A program made the translations under genes and the position numbers. The notes under the pieces are model-generated. The model had not been told where the DNA came from. It saw only the letters and a list, made by a program, of their open reading frames with translations, and searched no databases. DNA of 5,065 nucleotides from Bryobacterales bacterium (GTDB taxonomy: Bacteria; Acidobacteriota; Terriglobia; Bryobacterales; Bryobacteraceae). The stretch lies in the NCBI GenBank assembly GCA_009697495.1, contig SHUN01000280.1:1-5065 (forward strand), read 5' to 3'. Shown here piece by piece: positions 1 through 5,065 of the stretch. Positions within the stretch are counted from its first letter, which is position 1. Every line of letters starts with the position of its first letter.

Positions 1-937
1 CGTAGACGCTTTCAGCCGTGAGAATCCCGCAGCCCGCCGCCATGCAGGCAGCGCCGATCACGATCAAAGTCTTGCGTGTCTTGTTGACGCTCCAGCCGCG
101 GCCAAGAAGATACGCCGCGCTGCCGCCGCCGAGCAAACTGCCGATGTCGGAAACCAGAAACGGCACCGGCGCGGCCCATGCGATAGTCTTCAAATCCAGC
201 CCGTGCACGCGGCTCAAATACAGCGGCAGCCAGTTCAAATAGAGCCACCAGACGGGGTCGGTAAAAAAGCGGCCGAGGACGATGGCCCAGACCTGTTTGT
301 GTTGAACAAGTTCTAGCCACGGCGTGCGTTCGGCGTGTGTGGCTTCGCTCACACCCAAAACGGCGCGCTCGGCCGCTGTTGGCGGACGGTATACCGCCAG
401 CCACAAAATGAGCCAGAAGAAGCCGAGCGAACCGGTGATGAGAAACGTGGCCTGCCATCCAAAGTTGATTTGCAACGCGACGATGATCGGCGTCGCGATA
501 ACGCTGCCAAGCGCCGCGCCGCTGTTGAAAATCGACATCGCGAAGGTCCGTTCCTTCACCGGAAACCACTCGGCGCAAAGCTTTGCCGCGCCGGGCCAAT
601 TGCCGGCTTCTCCCAGACCCAGAAGGAAACGGAACACGCTCAGCGCCCCCGCGCCGCGGGCGGTCGCGTGCGCCATCGCCGCTAGCGACCAAAGCGTAAT
701 CGAAAAGGAAAATCCTTTTTTTAAGCCGATTCGATCATAAAGACGGCCCGAAAGCGCGTGGCTGATGGAGTAGGCGACCAGGAACCAGGACGCGATGGCG
801 GCGTACTGCTGGTTGGAAAGATTGAGGTCCTTGACGATAAGCGGGGCAAGCGTGGAGACCGTGAAGCGGTCGATGAAATTGATGAGCGTGGCCAGGAAGA
901 CCAGGCCGATCATTAGCCATCGTAGGTTTGGATTCAC
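1..937 (-). CDS. MFS transporter, anion:cation symporter family (ExuT/RhmT-like), 3' end missing
   Basis: Inner-membrane symporter, probably for a sugar acid (hexuronate, aldonate or similar) with H+ or Na+. The 312 visible codons run off the left edge; family members are about 420-450 residues, so roughly the last quarter is missing. Seen: N-terminal TM1 with the family-typical NFIDRF (residues 20-25), MFS motif A as GRLYDRIGLKKG (64-75), RFLLGLGEAGNWPGA in the TM4 region (103-117), EWFPVKER (123-130), a hydrophilic central loop (about 184-214), then TDPVWWLYLNWLPLYL (226-241) opening the second half. This last motif is typical of ExuT-like proteins. The GTG at 937 is chosen because it lies 4 nt after the bestrophin stop with a purine-rich RBS; an in-frame ATG is codon 9. 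Other frames over this stretch give arginine-rich nonsense. The family is secure. The substrate is inferred from the neighbouring rhamnonate-dehydratase-like gene. Confidence 0.9.
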   Translation of the reverse strand, partial: MNPNLRWLMIGLVFLATLINFIDRFTVSTLAPLIVKDLNLSNQQYAAIASWFLVAYSISHALSGRLYDRIGLKKGFSFSITLWSLAAMAHATARGAGALSVFRFLLGLGEAGNWPGAAKLCAEWFPVKERTFAMSIFNSGAALGSVIATPIIVALQINFGWQATFLITGSLGFFWLILWLAVYRPPTAAERAVLGVSEATHAERTPWLELVQHKQVWAIVLGRFFTDPVWWLYLNWLPLYLSRVHGLDLKTIAWAAPVPFLVSDIGSLLGGGSAAYLLGRGWSVNKTRKTLIVIGAACMAAGCGILTAESVY

Positions 938-941
938 GAGC

Positions 942-1841
942 CTAGAGCCCCTCGGGCAGCGCGTCGCGATTCAGCTTTTCAATCCCGGCCAGAGCGTAGA
1001 GATTCTTGTGAATGGTTTCGCAAATATCTTCGAGCGGAAGGTCGTTGTCGTCGTGACCGAAGGGGCCTTCAATTTCAACGCCGATTTCTTCGATTCCGAA
1101 AAAGGTGTAGGCGATGATCAGGACATCGACCACGGTTGTCCAGCCAAAAGTCTCCACCATCGCGAAGGGCAGCGTGAAGCAATAGAGCACCAGCGCGCGG
1201 CGGAGATGAACGGCGTAGGCGAACGGCATGGGCGTTTTGCGGATGCGTTCACAGCCGCCGATGTAGTCAACGAGTTGCTGAATGTTTTGATCGAGAGAGG
1301 CCAGGATGATGTCGGAGATCAAGCCCTTGTCGCGGGCTTCGCGGAGGCAGCGGGTAATGTGAACGGCCACGGCGAGCACGGTGCTTTGGGCGTCCATCGC
1401 GTCCTTGGCATCAGCGGCTGGGAGTTCGTGCGCTTGCGGGCCCAGGCCATCGGTACCGCGCAGGCCGTGCATGGCGGCCCAGGGGAACGCGGCCGTCCAG
1501 CGGGTGAGGCGGGCCAGCAGCGCCGGGTCGTCCTTCAGATGGACACTCGCGCAGCGGATGAGATTCCGAGTTTCATTCACGATGCCGCCCCACAGCTTGC
1601 GGCCTTCCCAGAAACGGTCGTAACTGGAACTGGTGCGGAAGACAAGCAGCATGCCCAGCGCCACGCCCATCAGCGTATGAAGGAGCGACGGCATACTGAC
1701 GTCGTGAACGTGTTTATGAAACGCCACGACGCCCGCGGACCAGGCGACACACAGCGCGACGCGACCGCCTATTTCACGGACCAGCGAGCCGCGGATGTCG
1801 AAGAAGTGATCGAGCCATTTGTGTGGGTCGTATTGGACCAT
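942..1841 (-). CDS. Bestrophin family anion channel (RFP-TM / UPF0187)
   Basis: Predicted inner-membrane protein of 299 residues, the usual length of bacterial bestrophins. These are pentameric channels, mostly for chloride and other anions; some bacterial members conduct cations. Seen: the N-terminal pattern PHKWLDHFFDIRGSL (6-20), a first hydrophobic segment (about 28-41), a second (about 53-68) running into the family signature FRTSSSYDRFWEGR and LWGGIVNETRNL (68-94), a later hydrophobic pair (about 213-248), and the conserved acidic IEEIGVEIEGPFG (250-262) followed by DLPLEDICETIHKNL. The ATG at 1841 fits the family N-terminus; no good Shine-Dalgarno is visible before it. The symporter follows after 4 nt, so the two are likely one operon. 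A link between this channel and sugar-acid uptake is unproven; bestrophins often sit beside unrelated genes. Confidence 0.92.
   Translation of the reverse strand: MVQYDPHKWLDHFFDIRGSLVREIGGRVALCVAWSAGVVAFHKHVHDVSMPSLLHTLMGVALGMLLVFRTSSSYDRFWEGRKLWGGIVNETRNLIRCASVHLKDDPALLARLTRWTAAFPWAAMHGLRGTDGLGPQAHELPAADAKDAMDAQSTVLAVAVHITRCLREARDKGLISDIILASLDQNIQQLVDYIGGCERIRKTPMPFAYAVHLRRALVLYCFTLPFAMVETFGWTTVVDVLIIAYTFFGIEEIGVEIEGPFGHDDNDLPLEDICETIHKNLYALAGIEKLNRDALPEGL
948..953 (-). promoter_or_regulatory. Ribosome binding site for the MFS gene
   Basis: GAGGGG on the minus strand lies inside the last codons of the bestrophin gene, 10 nt before the GTG at 937. It supports the GTG start and translation of the symporter from a shared transcript. 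Confidence 0.45.
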
Positions 1842-1859
1842 TGAGTGTATTATCGCAGT
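1842..1859. other. Very short divergent intergenic gap
   Basis: Only 18 nt separate the bestrophin ATG (minus) from the preferred GTG of the DHDPS-like gene (plus), or 3 nt if the GTG at 1845 is used. The gap is locally AT-rich (TATTAT at 1848-1853), but I found no convincing -35/-10 pair or RBS on either strand. Promoters for both directions must therefore lie within, or overlap, the opposite coding region. Confidence 0.5.
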
Positions 1860-2795
1860 GTGAACATTTCCCGCCGCGCTGTTTTATTCGCTCCGCTGAT
1901 GGCGAGCACGCCCGCTGTGTTCCGCGGAATTTATCCGATTGTGCAGACGCCGTTCCATGCCGATGGCGGGCTGGATTCGCAAACACTGGCGAAGGAGACC
2001 GCGTTCCTGCTGCGTTGCGGCGTGCAGGGGATGGCGTGGCCGCAATTGGCCAGCGAATTCTGGTCGTTGAACGTGGAGGAACGGACGCGAGGCGCGGAGG
2101 CGCTGCTGACGGCCGGCAAGGGGCGCGGGGCGAAGCTGGTGATCGGCGTGCAAGCCGACGACGCGGATGTGTCGGTTCGATTGGCCAAGCACGCGGCGGC
2201 GCATGGCGCGGACGCATTGATTTCATTGCCTCCGGCTGGCATCGGGCTGACGGAATTCTTCGCGAAGATCGCGGCCGCGGCACCGGGTTTGCCGTTGTTC
2301 CTGCAGGCGGTGGGGAAGATCAGCGTCGACGAAGTGATCGCGCTTTCCCGCGCCGTGCCGGCGGTGCGGTTTGTGAAAGATGAGGCCGGCGTCACGCTGC
2401 CGCGCATCTCGGAGTTCCGGGAGAAGGCGCCGGCGTTGGGTGTGTTCACCGGGGCGCATGGGCGCACGCTGATAGACGAATTACTGCGCGGAGCGGCCGG
2501 CAGCATGCCCGCGGCGGGTCCGGCGGATCTATATACGAAGGCGTTCGTACTTTGGGAAAAGGGTCGCCAAAAAGAAGCGGCGTTGGCATTTGCGCGGGCG
2601 GCGGTTTTCGTGCCGGAGTTTGAACAGTACGGTATTGAGGGGTTGAAGTATTTGTTGGTGTTGCGCGGCGTCTTTCCGAATCATGTCGTGCGCGCGCCGC
2701 GAAACGCCGACGTGGGCGCGGTGGCAACGCGAACGAAGTTGGACGACGCCGGCAAGCGGGCGCTGCGGTTGTTGTGGGAAGGGGTGGGGAAGTGA
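1860..2795 (+). CDS. DHDPS/NAL family protein (DapA-like TIM barrel), atypical active site
   Basis: About 311 residues, the usual size for class I aldolases of the DapA/NanA family, which form a Schiff base between a lysine and a pyruvate-like substrate. Seen: barrel start FRGIYPIVQTPFHADGGLD (21-39), PQLASEFWSLNVEER (61-75) where the family has GTTGE-S-x-L-x-x-E-E, strand LVIGVQA (93-99), ADALISLPP (117-125), Schiff-base segment RFVKDEAG with Lys173 (170-177), and FTGAHGR in the later barrel. The tyrosine of the usual YN motif is replaced by Gln149 (LFLQAVG), and the GTT threonines are not conserved. The N-terminus has a twin-arginine motif (ISRRAVLF). The start is uncertain: GTG 1860 gives VNISRRAVL, GTG 1845 adds five residues, and neither has a clear RBS. 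It overlaps the next gene by 4 nt, so a joint operon is likely. From context it may be a 2-keto-3-deoxy-sugar-acid aldolase; lysine biosynthesis is unlikely. Confidence 0.88.
   Translation: MNISRRAVLFAPLMASTPAVFRGIYPIVQTPFHADGGLDSQTLAKETAFLLRCGVQGMAWPQLASEFWSLNVEERTRGAEALLTAGKGRGAKLVIGVQADDADVSVRLAKHAAAHGADALISLPPAGIGLTEFFAKIAAAAPGLPLFLQAVGKISVDEVIALSRAVPAVRFVKDEAGVTLPRISEFREKAPALGVFTGAHGRTLIDELLRGAAGSMPAAGPADLYTKAFVLWEKGRQKEAALAFARAAVFVPEFEQYGIEGLKYLLVLRGVFPNHVVRAPRNADVGAVATRTKLDDAGKRALRLLWEGVGK
2777..2784 (+). promoter_or_regulatory. Ribosome binding site for the dehydratase gene
   Basis: GGAAGGGG at the end of the DHDPS-like gene lies 7 nt before the GTG at 2792. This decides the start in favour of 2792 over the in-frame GTG at 2774, and fits coupled translation across the GTGA overlap. 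Confidence 0.55.
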
Positions 2796-3961
2796 CCAGA
2801 CGGGCTCTCTTGGCGGCGTTGCCGATGGCGGCGCAGGGATTGCAACGCATCGATTCAGTGCGGGCGTGGGTGATGCCGCTGTTAGGAACGGGGCGCTTCG
2901 GAACGGCTAATTTCAAAGGGGATTACGATCCGGCGCGGTCCCGCTGGTTCGGCCCGTTTTCGCAATTGGCGGGGTCGATTCTGGTGGAGATCAAGACCAC
3001 CGGCGGGCTGACGGGATACGGACTGGGCGGCGGCGGATCGGCCGCCGTGCATGTCATCGACACTCATTTGCGCGACCTGCTGTTGAAGGCGGATCCGTCG
3101 AACATCGAGTTGCTTTGGGAACAGATGTACAGTTCGTCTTTGTTCTACGGGCGCAAGGGCTTGGCGATTCAGGCCATCAGCGGCATCGATCTGGCGCTGT
3201 GGGATTTGGCCGGGAAGGCCGCCGGAAAGCCTGTTTATCAACTGTTGGGCGGAGCGACGAAGGAAAAGGTCGCAGTGTATTTGACGGGCAGGGACGTGCA
3301 GTTGGGATTGACTCGCGGGATACGCGCGTTCAAGTTGCCGGTGGACAGCGCGCCGCAGGATGGCCGCGCCGGAATGAAAAAGGCCGTCGATCAAATTGAA
3401 GCGGCGCGCAAGGCGATTGGCCCGGACGCCGAACTTATGATTGATGTGCTGTGCCGTTGGGACGTGCCGTATACGCTGGAAATGGTCGAGCGGTTGGCGC
3501 CATCGCGCCTGATGTTCATCGAGGAGCCGTTAAATCCGGACGATATGGCGGGCTATGCGCAGTTGTGCGCGGTTGTCCGCTCGACCAAAATCGCCAGCGG
3601 CGAGCACGAGTACACTCGCTATGGATTTGAGAACTTGATCGCTCGGAAAGCGGCGCATATCCTGCAGCCGGATATTACTTGGAGCGGCGGTTTGACGGAG
3701 TTACGGAAGATCGCGGCGCTGGCGAGCGCGCATCAATTGCCGATGATCCCGCATCGAGGCGGGAGTGTCTATGGACTGCATTTCATACTGGCCACGGCGC
3801 ATTGTTCGCTGGCCGAGAGCTTCGGCGTGGGCGAGCCGGGGAATGACATTATGCAGGCGATGTCGCCGAGGTTCGCGGATGGGTTTTTGTATCCGGGCGA
3901 TAAGCCTGGGTTCGGCGTCGATATTACCGAGGCGCTGATTCGGAAACACGCGAGAGTATAG
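2792..3961 (+). CDS. Mandelate racemase/muconate lactonizing enzyme family, L-rhamnonate dehydratase-like
   Basis: 389 residues. Enolase-superfamily enzyme predicted to dehydrate a sugar acid with Mg2+; L-rhamnonate to 2-keto-3-deoxy-L-rhamnonate is the best match. Seen: capping domain (about 20-140), SGIDLALWDLAGKAAGKPVY (130-149), KLPVDSAPQDG (181-191; RhmD proteins have a similar K-x-P...DG loop in place of the KxK base motif), metal ligands Asp218 (MIDV), Glu244 (FIEEPL) and Glu271 (SGEHEYTRYGF), then Asp294 (QPDITWSGGLTEL) and His321 (IPHRGGSVYG) as the Asp-His dyad, and C-terminal KPGFGVDI. From my recollection of E. coli RhmD, the spacings D-to-E (26) and D-to-H (27) match. The N-terminus VTRRALLAALPMAA carries a twin-arginine and short hydrophobic run, seen also in the upstream partner. 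Stop TAG at 3959-3961; the 3' end overlaps the decayed glycosyltransferase on the other strand by 38 nt. The superfamily is certain; substrate specificity is inferred. Confidence 0.93.
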   Translation: MTRRALLAALPMAAQGLQRIDSVRAWVMPLLGTGRFGTANFKGDYDPARSRWFGPFSQLAGSILVEIKTTGGLTGYGLGGGGSAAVHVIDTHLRDLLLKADPSNIELLWEQMYSSSLFYGRKGLAIQAISGIDLALWDLAGKAAGKPVYQLLGGATKEKVAVYLTGRDVQLGLTRGIRAFKLPVDSAPQDGRAGMKKAVDQIEAARKAIGPDAELMIDVLCRWDVPYTLEMVERLAPSRLMFIEEPLNPDDMAGYAQLCAVVRSTKIASGEHEYTRYGFENLIARKAAHILQPDITWSGGLTELRKIAALASAHQLPMIPHRGGSVYGLHFILATAHCSLAESFGVGEPGNDIMQAMSPRFADGFLYPGDKPGFGVDITEALIRKHARV

Positions 3962-4458
3962 CGGTGACGGCTTGCGCAGTGCCATCGGCGGGTTCGCGAA
4001 AGAAGTGTTCCACTCGCGCATGCTGATCGTCGTAACGGCGAGAGAACGACGTACGGCGACTCTGCCAATTCCCTCAGCGCCGCCACTTCTTCAACCGGTC
4101 CGCTATGGACGATCAGAGTTAAATCGTCGCGATCGAGCGCCGCTGGAATGGGCGTTGCGATGCGGCCGGGAGGCAATAGAATTGGGCCTGGCAGCGCGAT
4201 GCTCGCGCCGAGCGCCGTTCGATGTCCTTCTGAAAGCGGCTCGGCTTGGAGGATGAGGGAAAAGTCTTCGGCGCTCATTGGGATTGGTGTCAGCAACCGT
4301 CGCGCAATGTGGATAAGCGGCGGTCCGGGCGGCGCGGCTCGCCATTCCTCGCGCAGGCCATACGGGAAAGTATCGGTAATCTCGGCGCGTGCCTGAGTCT
4401 CAGCGACGTAGGCGCGAGCGGTCTCCGTCCATCAACTCCCATCCAGCCGAACCATCGG
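3924..4458 (-). pseudogene. Decayed C-terminal part of a MurG/GT28-like glycosyltransferase
   Basis: Continuation, in the same frame, of the reading frame that stops at 4459-4461. After PMVRLDGS there is a second in-frame TGA at 4432-4434. Then coherent protein resumes: TARAYVAETQARAEITDTF, DTFPYGLREEW (from 4374 downward), IHIARRLL, a region rich in PLSEGHRTALG, and LIVHSGPVEEVAALRELAE (about 4130-4070), which resembles the C-terminal Rossmann half of GT28-type enzymes. Between about 4041 and 4053 the sensible frame shifts by one base: afterwards RRYDDQHARVEHFFREPADG and TAQAVTAILS are read, ending at TAA 3924-3926. The stretch that normally links these blocks (a Gly/Asn-rich nucleotide-sugar loop in GT28 enzymes) appears to be missing, which suggests a deletion. 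No intact start exists for the fragment. It covers the otherwise gene-free region 3962-4458. Sequencing or assembly error could mimic part of this, but not easily all of it. Confidence 0.7.
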
Positions 4459-4878
4459 TCAACGCGCCAGCGCCGCCAGCCCTTCCGCGAAAGGCGAATT
4501 GGTAACGATGCGCGCGTCCACTCCCTCGTCGCGCAACGGCAACCGCACTGCCAGCACGCGGTTCAGATGCCCCAGCCCGCCCCACGGATCGCGATAGACA
4601 ATCAGCTTGAGCGTTGCCGCGTGCCGCCCCGCGTGGAACTCGACAAACTGCGCGAACGCCGTCGCGCGCTGCAACACATGCGCGTGCATCCCAGGCAATC
4701 GATAAATCTCCACACCGCCGTCGATTTCATTCGCCGGCAACTCCGCGTCGCCCAGACACAACACGCATACCGGCGCGAAGTCCCGCGCCAGCGCCGCGAT
4801 CATCGACGCGATATGGCTCGAAGACCCCTTCGGCTGGGGATAAACGTCGAAAGCCGCATAAAGCGCCCGGGCTTGCAT
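4459..4878 (-). CDS. Truncated glycosyltransferase: GT4-like N-terminal domain running into GT28-like sequence
   Basis: 139 codons ending at a TGA inside recognisable protein sequence. Residues 1-90 look like the N-terminal Rossmann domain of a GT4 glycosyltransferase: LYAAFDVYPQPKGSSSHI (6-23), a helix IASMIAALARDF, strand VCVLCLGD, VEIYRLPG (56-63) and RATAFAQFVEF (71-81). From about residue 91 the sequence reads KLIVYRDPWGGLGHLNRVLA (91-110) and VDARIVTNSPFAEGLAALA (120-138), which fits the N-terminus of a MurG/GT28-like enzyme (GGxGHxxRxL then a VTNSPFA strand-loop). The ORF thus seems to join the starts of two glycosyltransferases. ATG 4878 is preferred because GT4 proteins start shortly before this strand; ATG 4887 is possible and TTG 5004 unlikely. 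The remainder of the GT28-like half follows as a pseudogene (3924-4458), so the product is probably non-functional. Typical role: adding sugars to surface or storage glycans. Confidence 0.65.
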   Translation of the reverse strand: MQARALYAAFDVYPQPKGSSSHIASMIAALARDFAPVCVLCLGDAELPANEIDGGVEIYRLPGMHAHVLQRATAFAQFVEFHAGRHAATLKLIVYRDPWGGLGHLNRVLAVRLPLRDEGVDARIVTNSPFAEGLAALAR

Positions 4879-4894
4879 TCTTTCCATTATGGCT

Positions 4895-4923
4895 ATGCTA
4901 AAACATGCCCGCCAAAGCGCAAA
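4895..4923 (-). promoter_or_regulatory. Weak candidate promoter for the glycosyltransferase remnant
   Basis: On the minus strand, TTTGCG (4918-4923) and TAGCAT (4895-4900) are separated by 17 nt and lie just before the ATGs at 4887 and 4878. The -35 match is poor, and such pairs occur by chance. If real, transcription would begin about at the 4887 ATG, giving a leaderless message, which would agree with the absence of an RBS. Confidence 0.2.
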
Positions 4924-5065
4924 GGCCGGTCGCGGCCCCCAACCCGTCACGAACTCGCACTCACCCCCCGCCGCTACCGAGTCCGTTTTGCGCGAGTTCC
5001 GCAAAGGGCCGCTTCGTCGAATTCTGCATCGAACAGTTCTCGCCGCTCGGCCGCATCGATTCCCG
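4905..5065 (+). CDS. Probable TfoX/Sxy N-terminal domain protein, 5' part only
   Basis: 53 codons from ATG 4905 to the right edge. Residues 36-53, RFVEFCIEQFSPLGRIDS, match the opening helix and turn of TfoX_N domain proteins (pattern F-V-x-x-x-x-E-Q-L-x-P-L-G-x-[IV]-x-x-R, normally followed by a MFGG-type motif beyond this window). The first 35 residues (MPAKAQRPVAAPNPSRTR and on) are proline- and arginine-rich, low in complexity and longer than the usual short leader, so the true start or a small frameshift upstream is uncertain. No RBS is visible. Divergent from the glycosyltransferase, with 26 nt between the two starts. TfoX-domain proteins in most bacteria are small and of unknown role; a competence function as for Sxy should not be assumed. 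The other plus-strand frame from ATG 4889 shows no family resemblance. Confidence 0.5.
   Translation, partial: MPAKAQRPVAAPNPSRTRTHPPPLPSPFCASSAKGRFVEFCIEQFSPLGRIDS

Noticed and set aside
12..692. Minus-strand open frame of 226 codons, arginine-rich
   Set aside because: It is an off-frame reading of the MFS gene; the adjacent frame gives clear transmembrane and MFS motifs.
714..723. T-run that could be a terminator or slippage site
   Set aside because: On the minus strand it is the Lys-Lys part of LKKGF in MFS motif A, with no stem before it, and the frame is intact on both sides.
795..1844. Long plus-strand open frame of 349 codons
   Set aside because: It lies antisense to the bestrophin and the transporter start, has no recognisable domain, and is open because of the GC-rich codon pattern of the genes opposite.
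1774..2916. Several minus-strand frames opposite the DHDPS-like and dehydratase genes
   Set aside because: Low-complexity, Pro/Arg/Ala-rich translations without domains, opposite two well-supported genes.
3769..4020. Continuation of the minus-strand frame into the dehydratase 3' end
   Set aside because: After about 4050 this frame loses protein-like character, while the neighbouring frame carries RRYDDQHARVEHFF; the extension is a product of the frameshift.
3962..4256. Plus-strand frame after the dehydratase as a further operon member
   Set aside because: No RBS or domain; the opposite strand contains the glycosyltransferase remnant, which explains the open frame.
4432..4461. Selenocysteine or TGA-as-tryptophan readthrough
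   Set aside because: No SECIS-like hairpin is evident, the residues are not at a known active site, a frameshift exists further on, and TGA ends another gene here.
4614..4901. Plus-strand Pro/Arg-rich frame
   Set aside because: Shadow of the minus-strand GT4-like domain.

Overview
The window is GC-rich bacterial chromosomal DNA, densely coded on both strands. It has no RNA gene, CRISPR array, insertion sequence or phage gene that I can see. The style of the genes suggests a heterotrophic soil-type bacterium, possibly an acidobacterium of the Bryobacterales/Solibacter group: GTG starts, metabolic enzymes opening with a twin-arginine motif, and a sugar-acid enzyme next to a DHDPS-family protein. 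That taxonomic guess is inference.

Layout. (1) 1-937, minus strand: an MFS transporter of the anion:cation symporter (ExuT/RhmT-like) family, running off the left edge. (2) 942-1841, minus strand: a bestrophin-family anion channel, 4 nt upstream of the transporter and probably co-transcribed with it. (3) 1860-2795, plus strand: a dihydrodipicolinate synthase/N-acetylneuraminate lyase (DHDPS/NAL) family protein, starting only 18 nt from the bestrophin start. (4) 2792-3961, plus strand: an enolase-superfamily sugar-acid dehydratase closest in motif pattern to L-rhamnonate dehydratase, overlapping gene 3 by 4 nt. (5) 3924-4878, minus strand: a decayed glycosyltransferase locus. Its 5' part resembles a GT4 N-terminal domain that turns into a MurG/GT28-like sequence. 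The rest is interrupted by two in-frame TGA codons and a frameshift with an apparent deletion. (6) 4905-5065, plus strand: the start of a probable TfoX/Sxy N-terminal-domain protein, cut by the right edge.

How the genes may work together. The symporter, dehydratase and DHDPS-family protein resemble the E. coli rhmT-rhmD-rhmA set (uptake, dehydration and aldol cleavage of L-rhamnonate). Here a DHDPS-fold protein sits in the place of the HpcH-family aldolase, and the transporter is on the opposite strand behind a bestrophin. The DHDPS-like protein keeps the Schiff-base lysine but lacks the catalytic tyrosine, so its reaction is open. I found no clearly new defence or mobile system. The most unusual parts are the chimeric, decaying glycosyltransferase and the variant sugar-acid cluster.
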